A DNA stretch of 64,000 nucleotides from Marinomonas sp. TW1. Lineage in GTDB: Bacteria; Pseudomonadota; Gammaproteobacteria; Pseudomonadales; Marinomonadaceae. The stretch is taken from assembly GCF_001625355.1 (NCBI RefSeq), contig NZ_JSEE01000002.1, forward strand, positions 1 through 64,000. The letters are read 5' to 3'. The notes beneath the pieces are model-generated. The model searched no databases and was not told where the DNA came from. It worked only from the letters and a program-made list of their open reading frames with translations. Shown here piece by piece: positions 9,633 through 19,607 of the stretch. The translations under genes and the position numbers were made by a program. Position 1 is the stretch's first letter; each line of letters starts with the position of its first letter.

Positions 9633-9795
9633 AATGGGGTGAGTCTCTATCTCTATATTTCTGGGCGAATTAAGGCTGCGCTAGCCGCGGTAAACAAAAT
9701 GCGGCCACTATGCAACGAAAAGCACAAAATAGTACACGCAAAGGATAGGTTTTTTCAAAAGAAACCGCAGGAATTTTAAGCTTATTTTGTGCAAA

Positions 9796-9844
9796 TCCTA
9801 TACAAACACCTCTTTTTTGAATCAAAAGAGGTGTTTGTATAGGA
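9796..9844. other. Perfect 21-bp inverted repeat after dadX
   Basis: Arms 9796-9816 and 9824-9844 are exactly complementary with a 7-nt loop, starting 3 nt past the dadX stop. There is no U-tract outside the stem on either strand, so it is not a textbook terminator. It could stabilise the dadAX mRNA 3' end or terminate using the four U residues inside the stem. Confidence 0.85.
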
Positions 9845-9847
9845 AGA

Positions 9848-10948
9848 TTAGGTCGTTTTTGTTGTGGAACAATAACGATAATGAGGTCGAGAAGTCATAC
9901 GTGTCACCACTTCATATCCTATGGTGCCAGCATAATCCGCTACTTCTTCTACAGGAACGTCTCCTCCCCACAAAACCACTTCCTGACCGAGCTCCATCAC
10001 CATGTCAGAATCATCAGGCAAGCGAACCGTAATCATATCCATAGAAACACGACCCGCTAAATAACCCGCCTCGCCCGCGATACGAACCGGCGCACCGTTT
10101 TCCGTCACGCGAGGATAGCCATCGCCGTAACCTACAGCAATGGTCGCTAGCTGATGCGCTTGCTCCGCCTGATAAGTACGACCATAACCCACCTGATCAC
10201 CTTTCTGTAAATGACGAACAGAAATGATCTTTGACGATAAAGTCATGGCTGGTTTCAACCCCAACTGCACACCAGCAACACCCGCAAAAGGCGAAATGCC
10301 ATACAACATGATGCCTGGACGAATCCAGCCACCTTCTGGTACAGACCATTTCATGATGGCTGCCGAATTGGCCACGCTGGCTTCAATGTCACCAATATCA
10401 CGGCGCGCACTTTCGAAGTAGGCTAATTGCTCCATAGTGGTCAAATCAGACAAATCGTCGGCGCAAGAGAAATGCGTCATCAACAAGACATCATCCACCA
10501 AACCACTTTGACGCAATTGGACCACCAAATTGTTAGCTTCAGCTTTATCAACCCCCAAACGATGCATACCCGAATCCAGTTTGACAAACACCTTACCAAT
10601 CTTTGACTGACTTTCTAACAAACCAGCCAATTGCTGCTCATTCTCCAGAGCAGACCAAAATCCATGTTGCTCACACAACTGCCATTCCAAGGGTTCGAAC
10701 ACCCCTTCAAGCAACATAATTGGTGATTCTATGCCCGCGTCTCTAAGCTCAATCGCCTCTTCAATCGCCGCAACAGCAAACGCATCCACTTCTTTATCCA
10801 AATGCTGGGCTACAGGCACAGCACCATGCCCATAGGCATTACTTTTTACGACAGCAAATGCTTTACAGCTTGGCTGAAGTTTTTTAGCAAATTGATAATT
10901 GTATAAAATTGCATCCAAATCGATGCTGGCAACTAACGGCCTAGCCAT
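9848..10948 (-). CDS. dadX: Alanine racemase, catabolic type
   Basis: 366 residues, PLP-dependent. The PLP lysine lies in [11 protein letters not shown] (Lys35), and the second catalytic Tyr is in the VGYGRTY region. It interconverts L- and D-alanine. It follows dadA by only 12 nt on the same strand, so it is best read as the catabolic DadX feeding D-alanine to DadA. If no other racemase gene exists in the genome it would also supply D-Ala for peptidoglycan. AAGGA ribosome site before the ATG. Confidence 0.93.
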   Translation of the reverse strand: MARPLVASIDLDAILYNYQFAKKLQPSCKAFAVVKSNAYGHGAVPVAQHLDKEVDAFAVAAIEEAIELRDAGIESPIMLLEGVFEPLEWQLCEQHGFWSALENEQQLAGLLESQSKIGKVFVKLDSGMHRLGVDKAEANNLVVQLRQSGLVDDVLLMTHFSCADDLSDLTTMEQLAYFESARRDIGDIEASVANSAAIMKWSVPEGGWIRPGIMLYGISPFAGVAGVQLGLKPAMTLSSKIISVRHLQKGDQVGYGRTYQAEQAHQLATIAVGYGDGYPRVTENGAPVRIAGEAGYLAGRVSMDMITVRLPDDSDMVMELGQEVVLWGGDVPVEEVADYAGTIGYEVVTRMTSRPHYRYCSTTKTT

Positions 10949-10960
10949 AGATGTTCCTTA

Positions 10961-12214
10961 CTACTGATAACGCTTAACCGACAAGTCAGATGAATCGACT
11001 TCCGTTTGATTGCCCGCCATGATATCCGCAATCACTGCTGCAGAACCACAACTCATTGTCCAGCCTAATGTTCCGTGACCAGTATTAAGATACAAGCCGG
11101 CCACATTTGTCGCTCCTACGACAGGAGTGCCATCCGGAGTCATAGGACGCAACCCCGTCCAATACTCAGCCTCCGCCAACTGACAACCTTGACCAAACAA
11201 GTCTTCCACCACATGACTAATGGTTTCGGTACGGGATTTTGGCAATTCAAGATTGTACCCTGTCAACTCAGCCGTACCCGCTGCACGAATACGATCACCA
11301 AGGCGAGTCACCGCCACCTTGTATGTTTCATCCATCACAGTCGAAACCGGAGCGTATTGCGTATCTGTAACAGGGACGGTCAGGGAGTATCCTTTTACTG
11401 GATAAACCGGAATATCAATATCACAAGCTTTTAATAGTTCTTTTGAATAACTGCCCAAGCTGACCAGCACATGATCAAAAGCTTGTAAGCCATTTTGCGT
11501 AATAACACCGCGAATTTTACCAGATTCAACAGACAAAGATTGAATATCGGTATTAAATTGAAACGTGACGCCTAACGCATCGCAATGCGCTTTCAAGGAT
11601 TGGCAAAATACATAACAGTCGCCCGTTTCATCACCGGTCAAACGAAGGCCACCTTTAAACTTATCGATGACAGGCACTAAGCCAGGCTCCACCTCAATAA
11701 TTTGCTCAGGCGTCAACATTTGATGCGGTACATTTAAGGCCTGCAGCACCTTGATGTCTTTAGCGGCAGCCTCTACTTGCTCTTCCTTACGAAACAACTG
11801 TAAAGTCCCGCCTTGACCATCATCGTAACGAATGCCGAGTTCCTTTCGCAAAGCAATGAATTGATCGCGACTGTATTCAGCAAGGGCCATCATGCGGGAT
11901 TTATTGGTGTTGTATGCTCCCTCAGTACATTGCGACAGCATCTTCCCCATCCACAGTAGCTTTTTCACTTCTGGATCAGGACTAATTTTCAGCGGCGCGT
12001 GTTTTTGCATTAACCATTTAATGGCTTTAAGCGGCACACCTGGCGCTGCCCAAGGTGCGGAATACCCTGGTGAAATTTGCCCAGCATTCGCAAAACTGGT
12101 TTCCAACGCAACACTGGGCTGACGATCAATTACCGTCACCTCAAACCCTTTTCGAGCCAAATAGTAAGCAGATGTTAAGCCAACAACGCCAGCACCCAAT
12201 ACGCAGACCTGCAT
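10961..12214 (-). CDS. dadA: D-amino acid dehydrogenase, small subunit
   Basis: 417 residues. FAD-dependent oxidation of D-alanine to pyruvate, passing electrons to the respiratory chain at the inner membrane. The N-terminal dinucleotide fold is MQVCVLGAGVVGLTSAYYLA. Family blocks NAGQISPGYSAPWAAPGVPLKAIKW, KGYSL and GLRPMTPDGTPVVG are all present, ending in LNTGHGTLGWTMSCGS. The start is placed at 12214 because GGAGG lies 8 nt before it. An upstream in-frame codon at 12262 would add 16 residues ahead of the FAD fold. First gene of dadA-dadX. Confidence 0.94.
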   Translation of the reverse strand: MQVCVLGAGVVGLTSAYYLARKGFEVTVIDRQPSVALETSFANAGQISPGYSAPWAAPGVPLKAIKWLMQKHAPLKISPDPEVKKLLWMGKMLSQCTEGAYNTNKSRMMALAEYSRDQFIALRKELGIRYDDGQGGTLQLFRKEEQVEAAAKDIKVLQALNVPHQMLTPEQIIEVEPGLVPVIDKFKGGLRLTGDETGDCYVFCQSLKAHCDALGVTFQFNTDIQSLSVESGKIRGVITQNGLQAFDHVLVSLGSYSKELLKACDIDIPVYPVKGYSLTVPVTDTQYAPVSTVMDETYKVAVTRLGDRIRAAGTAELTGYNLELPKSRTETISHVVEDLFGQGCQLAEAEYWTGLRPMTPDGTPVVGATNVAGLYLNTGHGTLGWTMSCGSAAVIADIMAGNQTEVDSSDLSVKRYQ

Positions 12215-12262
12215 ACAACCTCCAATAAACCAATAAGTCGTTTGAACTATGATTACATACAA

Positions 12263-12405
12263 AAACCAGTTTTATCATCTATTTTAATTTCAATTTAAAG
12301 ATATAAAAACCACTAAAATTGAATTTTAAAGACATTTAAACCATTTATATTAATGAATTTAGTTAATGACAATGGCACAATGCAAAAAACACAGAAGATA
12401 AAACT
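12263..12405. promoter_or_regulatory. AT-rich divergent control region dadA/recX
   Basis: About 75-80% A+T between two divergent genes. It holds an inverted repeat TTCAATTT (12289-12296) / AAATTGAA (12316-12323) and several A/T tracts. Such regions upstream of dadA are Lrp-controlled in enterobacteria. Lrp binding here is only a guess, and I see no LexA box for recX. Confidence 0.3.
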
Positions 12406-12855
12406 ATGAACACACCACAGCTAACCACTTATGACCACGCGTTACTCTTACTAAATCAGAGAGAGCACGCCTGCGCCGAGGTCGCGGTTAAACTAAAACA
12501 AAAGGGGCATTCAGAAGAGGACATTGACAACACCATTCAGCAACTAAAAGAATTGAACTACTTGAATGACGAACGATTTGCTGAAATTTATGTAAGAAGC
12601 AAAGCCAACCGATCACTTGGTCCGACTCGAATTAGACAAGAATTAATACAAAAAGGACTCTCTAGTGACATTATTAAAAACGCCATAGAAGAAGCCGAAT
12701 GCGATTGGTACGAATTGGCCAAAGACGCAAAGGTCAGAAAATTTGGCGAACAACCTGCCCAAGACTTTAAAGAAAAATCAAAACAGATGCGCCACTTACA
12801 ATACAAAGGCTTTGATTATGATCAAATCCAATATGCCGTCTCACAACCCGATTAG
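12406..12855 (+). CDS. recX: Regulatory protein RecX
   Basis: 149 residues of three-helix repeats typical of RecX: HALLLLNQREHACAEV, then the LNYLNDERFAEIYVRSKANRSLGPTRIRQEL core and a C-terminal repeat RHLQYKGFDYDQIQYAV. RecX caps and limits RecA filaments. Unusually it is not directly downstream of recA. It lies on the opposite strand, about 1.8 kb from the recA stop, with a coiled-coil gene between, and is divergent from dadA. Confidence 0.92.
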   Translation: MNTPQLTTYDHALLLLNQREHACAEVAVKLKQKGHSEEDIDNTIQQLKELNYLNDERFAEIYVRSKANRSLGPTRIRQELIQKGLSSDIIKNAIEEAECDWYELAKDAKVRKFGEQPAQDFKEKSKQMRHLQYKGFDYDQIQYAVSQPD

Positions 12856-12908
12856 AAAACTGACCTATTGACACATCAGAGCAGACCATCAAACACAAAC
12901 CTAAGGGG

Positions 12909-14480
12909 TTAGAAACCATCTTCACCGGCCATAATAGCATTGAGGTATTTCTCCTCCATCTCAACATAGCTTTGCTGAACCGAATCAATTTTTTTATCTA
13001 GCTCATCTACTTTATCGCGTAACTTTGAAAACTCTTCCGTCTGCGCCTGTCCATCATACAACTCAGTAATTAAGCGCTTTCGCTCAGCTTCAAGCTCATC
13101 GTTTATTTCTCGAAGGTTCTCAAGCTCTTCTAGCTCTTTTTCCAATAAAATATCACTGTCTTGAAACGCTGGATTGGCCAGTGACTCAGGGTGACTCAAT
13201 TTATACTCAAGGTTTTCTCGAAGCACTCGTGCCTTCTCTAAGTCCCGCTCCAAAGCCTCAACATAAAGCTCCGAATCATTTACCATTTGACGCAACTCTT
13301 TGATTTTAGAAGCTTGTTCCGTTGCGAACGCATCAGATGCTTCCGTTAAGTCACCTTGTGAAAGCAAGTCTTCCATATTTCTCATGGTACTTAACTCTTC
13401 ATCGATGACACTGTAAATATCTGCGCCGTTCGGTTCACTGCCCGTTAACTGAGCCGTCTTCTGTGCCAATGCTTCGTCGCGTTTAACAAGATCGATATTC
13501 AAGTTATGTTTAATATTATGCAGATTCTCAAGCTTTGACTCTAAACGCTTAATCACTCGACTGCTTTCCAACAGCGATTTCTCAAGTCTAGCCATAGCAA
13601 TATCATATTCACCAATATGATGTTGATCCCCATCACCTTTGAGCTGTCGCATTTGCGCTTTCAATTCTTCAATAATGGCTTTCTGATTGGCAGCAAGCTG
13701 CTTAAGATCAGCCACTTTGTCATCCATTTCAGAACCGACAGCATTCAAAAAGTCCGATTCGTCAACACCACCTAAAAAGTCCTCGAGCGCTTCTATGTAT
13801 TCAGGCGCCACACCGCTTTTTTTCACTTCTTCTAAGTGATGCTTTAGACGCTCCGCCAACTCAAACATACTGGCGATTTCAGATCGCAATAAACCCAGCG
13901 ATTCATCCAACTCGGCTTCTTTTGCGAGTTGTGCTTGTAGTTTATCCAGTTGAGCATTCAGATCAGCGGTAATATTGACTTGATTAAAAATTTTATCACC
14001 CGTTCGCTGAATAACTTTATTCAGCTCACGCAACACAGTTTGATTCACTTTGAGGGATTTCAATAAAGCATCAATCTCTTGCGCCTTATCTATTTTGTCG
14101 AGGATATTTTTGAACGCGCCTAACAAGGCTGTGACATCTATGTCGTCTAGCCCTTCTTCAATAATTTTAATTTCCACATCTAAAAAAATCGACCAGCAAG
14201 ATAAAGAAGCTCGCCCTTGAAAGTCCTCTTTCGCCAGTTTGCCTAATAGCTGACCACAAATTAATTTTTGCTGATTCAGTAACGCCAACCATTGCTCTTT
14301 TTCTGAAGGCGGAGCGGCATCAATTGAAGGCGTGTTATGGCTTTCATTTTGAGATCCATCCTCATCACCTTGGTCCGCATTCAATTGCTTTCTTAATGAT
14401 AAGTAGCGAACCACGAGCACAACAAAAGCCACGACTAACATCACACTGGTTGCAATTAATCCCCACTGCCAAACCAACAT
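12909..14480 (-). CDS. Membrane-anchored coiled-coil protein of unknown function
   Basis: 523 residues; family not recognised. One N-terminal membrane helix (about 5-27) with a very short outside end is followed by a basic RYLSLRKQ stretch, placing the rest in the cytoplasm. A short acidic/polar linker (35-60) comes next, then a helical region with WLALLNQQKLICGQLLGKL. From about 150 to the end there are long heptad-rich coiled coils with many E, K, L and Q. No ATPase or enzymatic motif is seen. It ends NAIMAGEDGF. It sits between recX and recA, 159 nt downstream of recA and after recA's terminator. A structural, tethering or scaffold role is only inferred from shape. Confidence 0.75.
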   Translation of the reverse strand: MLVWQWGLIATSVMLVVAFVVLVVRYLSLRKQLNADQGDEDGSQNESHNTPSIDAAPPSEKEQWLALLNQQKLICGQLLGKLAKEDFQGRASLSCWSIFLDVEIKIIEEGLDDIDVTALLGAFKNILDKIDKAQEIDALLKSLKVNQTVLRELNKVIQRTGDKIFNQVNITADLNAQLDKLQAQLAKEAELDESLGLLRSEIASMFELAERLKHHLEEVKKSGVAPEYIEALEDFLGGVDESDFLNAVGSEMDDKVADLKQLAANQKAIIEELKAQMRQLKGDGDQHHIGEYDIAMARLEKSLLESSRVIKRLESKLENLHNIKHNLNIDLVKRDEALAQKTAQLTGSEPNGADIYSVIDEELSTMRNMEDLLSQGDLTEASDAFATEQASKIKELRQMVNDSELYVEALERDLEKARVLRENLEYKLSHPESLANPAFQDSDILLEKELEELENLREINDELEAERKRLITELYDGQAQTEEFSKLRDKVDELDKKIDSVQQSYVEMEEKYLNAIMAGEDGF

Positions 14481-14589
14481 AGCACAATCTTCCTATTTAT
14501 CAGTGAATAACCCCTATTACTTATCATAGAAGTTTCTGACTCATGACACCATAAAACCTACATTTCTTAACTCATCTACCGCAAAAAAC

Positions 14590-14617
14590 AAAAAAGCAGG
14601 CACTAGGCCTGCTTTTC
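14590..14617 (-). terminator. Terminator after recA
   Basis: AAAAGCAGGC-actag-GCCTGCTTTT stem with T-rich sequence following on the minus strand, 25 nt beyond the recA stop. Confidence 0.85.
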
Positions 14618-14639
14618 TTAACCATACTCAAACTTCACA

Positions 14640-15695
14640 TTAGAAATCGAGCTGTTCAGCTTCTTCTTTTTCACTGGCCGCATCTTCTGCTTTAGTACGT
14701 TTTGGCAGCAATGCCTCACGAATCTTAGCTTCGATTTCAACCGCAATCTCAGGATTGTCGGATAAATATTGTGCCGCATTCGCTTTACCTTGACCGATTT
14801 TATTGCCGCCGTAAGCATACCAAGCACCAGATTTATCAACCAAACCTTGCTTCACACCAAGATCAATCACCTCGCCCATACGGTAAATACCGGCACCATA
14901 CATAATCTGGAATTCGGTTTGTTTGAATGGCGGTGCAATTTTATTTTTCACGACCTTCACACGGGTTTCATTACCAATGACCTCATCGCCCTGCTTAACA
15001 GAACCAATACGACGAATATCCAAACGTACCGAAGAATAGAATTTCAGTGCGTTACCACCTGTCGTGGTTTCTGGCGAACCGAACATGACACCAATCTTCA
15101 TACGAATTTGGTTAATGAAGACCACCAGACAGTTAGCGTTCTTAATAGAACCCGTCAATTTACGCATGGCTTGAGACAATAGACGAGCTTGAACACCAAC
15201 AGATGAACTGCCCATTTCACCTTCGATTTCAGATTTTGGCACCAACGCCGCCACCGAATCCACAATCACCACATCCACACTATTTGAACGAACCAACATG
15301 TCAACAATTTCAAGAGCTTGCTCACCAGTATCAGGCTGAGAAATCAACAAGTCTTCTAAGTTAACACCCAGTTTTTCAGCATAAGACGGATCCAAGGCAT
15401 GCTCAGCATCAATAAAAGCACATATCTTACCTTGTTTTTGCGCTTCGGCAATCACACTGAGTGTCAATGTGGTTTTACCAGAAGACTCTGGACCATAAAT
15501 TTCACAAATTCGACCAAAAGGAAGACCACCAGCACCCAAAGCAATATCCAAGCCCAAGGATCCTGTTGATACTGTCTCTATGTCCATCTTAGTGCCTTCA
15601 CCCATTTTCATGATGGCACCCTTACCAAATTGACGCTCAATTTGTGACAGCGCAGCGTCTAGCGCTTTTTTCTTGTTATCAGCAATAGATGACAT
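14640..15695 (-). CDS. recA: Recombinase A
   Basis: 351 residues. ATP-dependent strand-exchange protein and LexA co-protease. Walker A GPESSGKT near residue 67, DNA-binding loop L1 near [11 protein letters not shown]2 near [20 protein letters not shown], and an acidic C-terminal tail ending [10 protein letters not shown]. Strong AAGGAT ribosome site. A LexA box lies 78 nt upstream. The gene order pncC-recA is conserved, but recX is displaced. Confidence 0.98.
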   Translation of the reverse strand: MSSIADNKKKALDAALSQIERQFGKGAIMKMGEGTKMDIETVSTGSLGLDIALGAGGLPFGRICEIYGPESSGKTTLTLSVIAEAQKQGKICAFIDAEHALDPSYAEKLGVNLEDLLISQPDTGEQALEIVDMLVRSNSVDVVIVDSVAALVPKSEIEGEMGSSSVGVQARLLSQAMRKLTGSIKNANCLVVFINQIRMKIGVMFGSPETTTGGNALKFYSSVRLDIRRIGSVKQGDEVIGNETRVKVVKNKIAPPFKQTEFQIMYGAGIYRMGEVIDLGVKQGLVDKSGAWYAYGGNKIGQGKANAAQYLSDNPEIAVEIEAKIREALLPKRTKAEDAASEKEEAEQLDF

Positions 15696-15772
15696 AACGG
15701 GATCCTTAATGACTTAATCTTCAATTTTAATGTTGCTAACTCTATCGTTTTTTTTTCCGAAGCTCAAGAAAA

Positions 15773-15792
15773 TACTGTATAAAAAACCAGTA
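15773..15792 (-). promoter_or_regulatory. LexA (SOS) box of recA
   Basis: TACTGTATAAAAAACCAGTA fits CTG-N10-CAG exactly (CTG 15775-15777, CAG 15788-15790). It lies just past the pncC stop and 78-97 nt upstream of the recA start, so recA should be SOS-induced from its own promoter here. Confidence 0.85.
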
Positions 15793-15795
15793 AAA

Positions 15796-16293
15796 CTATC
15801 TTTCTGCTAAAATACGATTTTTCACTCCTTGTAACGCCTCCAAAACCACTAATTGTCGAATTTGTTTCCGGTCTCCCGAAAATTGAAAGCGGACGACCTC
15901 AGCCTCCTTTCCCAACAGTTGCCAACCAATGTAGACGCAACCTACAGGTTTTTCTGGCGAGCCACCACCAGGGCCAGCCACTCCGCTGACAGCAACGGCC
16001 ACATCACCACCCAACTGCAATGCGCCACCACACATTTCCTTTACCGTTGCCTCGGATACCGCCCCGTGCTCTGCTAACGTAGCTTCGGCAACAGACAACC
16101 CCTTTACTTTTGCGTCATTTGCATAACTAATAAGCCCACCAAAGAACCAAGCAGAACTTCCAGACAATTCCGTGCAAGTCGCACCAATCAACCCACCGGT
16201 ACAAGATTCAGCTGTGACCAACATTCGTTCCTGTTGTACTAACAAGTCCGCCACTTGCTGAGCGCTTTTTAGCATTTCTTGCTCATGATTCAT
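15796..16293 (-). CDS. pncC: Nicotinamide-nucleotide amidohydrolase (CinA C-terminal type)
   Basis: 165 residues, the stand-alone CinA C-terminal domain. It deamidates nicotinamide mononucleotide to nicotinate mononucleotide in NAD salvage. Family blocks seen: AESCTGGLIGATCTELSGSS with the catalytic Ser/Cys region, SYAN, LAEHGAVSEATVKEM, and AVSGVAGPGGGSPEKPVG. Immediately upstream of recA as in many gammaproteobacteria, and divergent from mutS. Confidence 0.93.
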   Translation of the reverse strand: MNHEQEMLKSAQQVADLLVQQERMLVTAESCTGGLIGATCTELSGSSAWFFGGLISYANDAKVKGLSVAEATLAEHGAVSEATVKEMCGGALQLGGDVAVAVSGVAGPGGGSPEKPVGCVYIGWQLLGKEAEVVRFQFSGDRKQIRQLVVLEALQGVKNRILAER

Positions 16294-16371
16294 TATGCTT
16301 ATCTCTTAAAACCTCGACAAATATCCCGTAGAATAACCCCCAATTTTTTGGATCACAATTGAGCAGTTTAA

Positions 16372-19005
16372 ATGAGCAAAACATCAGCCGATAATCATAC
16401 TCCCATGATGCGCCAATACTTTGGCCTTAAGTCACAACATCCAAATCAGCTGTTATTTTATCGCATGGGGGATTTCTATGAACTCTTTTATGACGATGCC
16501 AAACGCGCCGCTCAATTATTGGATATCACCTTAACGGCTCGAGGCCACTCTGGTGGGCAACCAATCCCAATGGCCGGCATCCCCTTTCATGCCGCCGAAA
16601 ACTACATTGCTCGCTTAGTGCGGATGGGGGAGTCAGTCGTGGTCGCCGAACAAACTGGTGACCCAGCCACCAGCAAAGGACCGGTTGAACGACAAATCGC
16701 TCGCATTGTTACACCCGGCACCATCAGTGACGAAGCCTTCCTAGAGGAAAAGCGTGAAAACCTTCTACTGTCGATTGCCCATCAATCTCGTAAAGGTTTA
16801 GACATTTTTGGCTTTTCTTATCTCGACATGGCCAGTGGTCGTTTTTGTCTTTTTGAAGTCGATGGACATGAAGCTTTGGCAAATGAGTTACAGCGACTGT
16901 CCCCAAGAGAAATTCTCATCTCAGAAGACTTTCCAGCTCGAAAAACACTGCAACTTGAGAAAGGCATTGCGGAACTCGGCCCATGGCACTTTGATTACGA
17001 ATCCAGCTATCGTCAACTCATACAACAGTTCAATACAAAAGACCTTTCCGGCTTTGGTTGTGAAGCCTTAACCGCTGCCATTGCATCAGCTGGTGCACTC
17101 TTACAATACGCAAAAGACACACAACGCTCGGCTTTACCGCACATACAATCCATTATGGTCGAGCATAAAGACGATTCTGTGCTGATTGATGCCGCCACAC
17201 GACGCAATCTCGAAATCGACATCAATTTAACCGGCGGCACCAGCAATACACTTAGCCAAGTATTAGATCAATGTGCCACTCCAATGGGAAGCCGACAGTT
17301 AAAACGTTGGCTTCATACACCAGTAAGAGATTTGAGTGAAATACAGTCTCGTCAAAGTGCCGTGGCAGAATTAAAAAGTCAATTTTATTACCAACCCTTA
17401 AACAGTGCTTTAAAAAAGGTCGGTGACTTAGAACGTATCTTGTCTCGCGTTGCCCTTCGATCGGCACGCCCGAGAGATCTGTTGCGCTTAAGATTCGCAC
17501 TAGAGATGATCCCACTGATCAACCAAGACTTAGAAAAGGTAAATTCAGCTCGACTGAGCCAATTAAATCATCGCATTGTGGCGCAACCGGAGATCACTGA
17601 GACCTTGACCAAAGCCTTGGTTGAAAACCCTCCATCCGTTGTAAGAGACGGTGGTATTTTTGCGACTGGCTACGATCCAGAATTAGACGAATTACTGTCT
17701 CTATCCAGCAACGCAACGGATTTCTTGGCCGAAATGGAACGCAGCGAGAAAGAACGTACCGGCATCAGCTCACTCAAAGTTGGTTTCAACCGAGTACACG
17801 GCTACTACATAGAAATTAGCCGTTTACACTCGGAACAGGCTCCGGTGGAATACATTCGTCGCCAGACACTTAAAAATGCCGAGCGCTTTATCACACCAGA
17901 GTTAAAAGCCTTTGAAGATAAAGCCTTGAGTGCTAAGTCCAAAGCACTTGCTCGTGAAAAAGAGCTTTACGAAACCTTATTGGACCTATTGAACCAACAT
18001 TTAGGAGAGCTACAAACCACCAGCCAAGCGCTCGCGCAACTTGACGTTCTAAATAACTTTGCAGAACGCGCTGATCAACTCAATTTAACACAGCCAGAAC
18101 TCCACACAGGACGCGGCATTGATATCACTGCTGGACGCCACCCTGTGGTCGAATCGGTCATTTCAGAGCCCTTCGTACCCAACGATTTAACCTTAAACGA
18201 TCAACGCTCCTTATTAATGATCACCGGCCCCAACATGGGGGGTAAATCCACTTATATGCGTCAGATTGCCTTGATCACGTTATTGGCACATACCGGTTGC
18301 TTCGTACCAGCAGAAGCCGCTTCTATTGCGATCGTCGATCGTATTTTTACGCGCATGGGATCATCAGATGATTTAGCCGGTGGCCGCTCTACCTTTATGG
18401 TGGAAATGACGGAAACCGCCAATATTTTGAACAATGCCACACAAAACAGTTTGGTCCTAATGGATGAAGTCGGACGTGGCACAAGTACTTTTGATGGCTT
18501 GTCATTAGCTTGGGCGGCGGTGGAACATTTAGCACAAAAATTAAAATGCTACGTCTTGTTTGCAACCCACTATTTTGAATTAACCGGCCTTGCTGAGCAG
18601 TTAGAGAATGCCGAAAACGTTCACCTCACTGCCACAGAGTATGAAGATGAAATTGTCTTCCTTCATAAAGTTCATAGCGGTCCAGCAAGTCAATCATATG
18701 GGCTGCAAGTGGCTCAGCTAGCGGGCGTGCCGAAAAATGTTATTCAACAAGCTAAATACAAACTCAAAGAGCTGGAAACCGTCACTGACATTGAATTAGG
18801 CGATACGACACAAAACTCTGTAGCAAACAACCTAGCCAGCTCAGTACCGCAAACTGCTATGCCTAATCACTCCCCACTACAAGCCGATTTATTTGTACAG
18901 GCCGAACAGAATAGTTTGAAAGACAGCATTGCGTCATTGGATTTAGACAACATGACGCCAATCGAAGCCATGAATCAGTTATATAAACTAAAATCAACGC
19001 TATGA
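16372..19005 (+). CDS. mutS: DNA mismatch repair protein MutS
   Basis: 877 residues, slightly longer than E. coli MutS (853). Mismatch-reading domain near the N-terminus with the Phe-x-Glu wedge context [13 protein letters not shown] (about residues 32-44). Connector, lever and clamp domains follow, then a C-terminal ABC-type ATPase with Walker [11 protein letters not shown] near residue 620 and [16 protein letters not shown]. The tail after about 800 is a low-conservation linker plus a short dimer/tetramer motif ([16 protein letters not shown]). Pairs with fdxA downstream. Confidence 0.97.
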   Translation: MSKTSADNHTPMMRQYFGLKSQHPNQLLFYRMGDFYELFYDDAKRAAQLLDITLTARGHSGGQPIPMAGIPFHAAENYIARLVRMGESVVVAEQTGDPATSKGPVERQIARIVTPGTISDEAFLEEKRENLLLSIAHQSRKGLDIFGFSYLDMASGRFCLFEVDGHEALANELQRLSPREILISEDFPARKTLQLEKGIAELGPWHFDYESSYRQLIQQFNTKDLSGFGCEALTAAIASAGALLQYAKDTQRSALPHIQSIMVEHKDDSVLIDAATRRNLEIDINLTGGTSNTLSQVLDQCATPMGSRQLKRWLHTPVRDLSEIQSRQSAVAELKSQFYYQPLNSALKKVGDLERILSRVALRSARPRDLLRLRFALEMIPLINQDLEKVNSARLSQLNHRIVAQPEITETLTKALVENPPSVVRDGGIFATGYDPELDELLSLSSNATDFLAEMERSEKERTGISSLKVGFNRVHGYYIEISRLHSEQAPVEYIRRQTLKNAERFITPELKAFEDKALSAKSKALAREKELYETLLDLLNQHLGELQTTSQALAQLDVLNNFAERADQLNLTQPELHTGRGIDITAGRHPVVESVISEPFVPNDLTLNDQRSLLMITGPNMGGKSTYMRQIALITLLAHTGCFVPAEAASIAIVDRIFTRMGSSDDLAGGRSTFMVEMTETANILNNATQNSLVLMDEVGRGTSTFDGLSLAWAAVEHLAQKLKCYVLFATHYFELTGLAEQLENAENVHLTATEYEDEIVFLHKVHSGPASQSYGLQVAQLAGVPKNVIQQAKYKLKELETVTDIELGDTTQNSVANNLASSVPQTAMPNHSPLQADLFVQAEQNSLKDSIASLDLDNMTPIEAMNQLYKLKSTL

Positions 19006-19063
19006 GCATTGAAACGCGGTATAAGCTAATACCAGATAAATTTAGTCTATTTGGTATTCTGAC

Positions 19064-19110
19064 TTGCCGCCAAACTGCCTATGCCACTAAAATAGGCGGC
19101 AATATTTTTT
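19064..19110 (+). terminator. Terminator between mutS and fdxA
   Basis: TTGCCGCC (19064-19071) pairs with GGCGGCAA (19095-19102), with an alternative inner GCCTAT/ATAGGC stem, followed by TATTTTTT. It reduces read-through from mutS into fdxA. Confidence 0.7.
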
Positions 19111-19134
19111 GTAAAGCTTGTGAGGAGAAGTCGA

Positions 19135-19458
19135 ATGGCTTTCATCGTTACTGATAACTGCATTCGCTGTAAATACACCGACTGTGTGGAAGTCTGCCCA
19201 GTAGATTGCTTCTATGAAGGGCCAAATTTTCTGGCCATTAATCCAGACGAATGCATTGATTGTGCGCTTTGTGAACCAGAATGCCCTGCCAATGCTATTT
19301 TCTCAGAAGATGAATTACCAGAAGAGCAAGAAGTGTTTGTTGAACTGAACAAAGACCTTGCCATGATTTGGCCAAACATCACAGAGAAAAAAGATGCGTT
19401 AAGCGACGCAGCGGAATGGGATGGCGTAGAAGATAAACTAGAACACCTTGAGCGCTAG
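19135..19458 (+). CDS. fdxA: 7Fe ferredoxin (3Fe-4S/4Fe-4S), FdxA/FdI type
   Basis: 107 residues. The N-terminus [29 protein letters not shown] carries cluster cysteines, and a second [12 protein letters not shown] set completes a [3Fe-4S] and a [4Fe-4S] centre, as in Azotobacter ferredoxin I. A small electron carrier, often expressed with redox stress. The start at 19135 has GAGGAG 7 nt upstream; an in-frame TTG at 19120 would add five residues and is less likely. The mutS-fdxA order matches Pseudomonas. Confidence 0.95.
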   Translation: MAFIVTDNCIRCKYTDCVEVCPVDCFYEGPNFLAINPDECIDCALCEPECPANAIFSEDELPEEQEVFVELNKDLAMIWPNITEKKDALSDAAEWDGVEDKLEHLER

Positions 19459-19474
19459 AAATACAATTTAGAAC

Positions 19475-19502
19475 GAAAAAAAGCGACCACGGTCGCTTTT
19501 TT
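19475..19502. terminator. Bidirectional terminator between fdxA and the Csr-type RNA
   Basis: AAAAAAGCGACC-AC-GGTCGCTTTTTT, near-perfect stem with T-runs on both strands. It ends fdxA on the plus strand. On the minus strand it would terminate any transcript that reads through the 19581 hairpin of the candidate small RNA. Confidence 0.88.
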
Positions 19503-19580
19503 AATATCCTATTATTGACACCCTGTCTGGCCTAATCCTTGCTGGCCATATGTAACATCCTGTTTGACATCCTTCTCGTA

Positions 19581-19607
19581 AAAAAGACAGCCTAAGCTGC
19601 CCTTTTT
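19581..19607 (-). terminator. U-tract hairpin at the 3' end of the Csr-type RNA
   Basis: Minus strand: AGGGCAGC-TTAG-GCTGTCTT followed by a T-run (plus-strand A-run 19580-19585). The stem includes G-U pairs, so termination may be incomplete. CsrA-type motifs continue beyond it to the next terminator at 19475-19502. Confidence 0.65.

Noticed and set aside
12249-12272. LexA-like site between dadA and recX
   Set aside because: Only one CTG half is present; the opposite half reads GTA instead of CAG.
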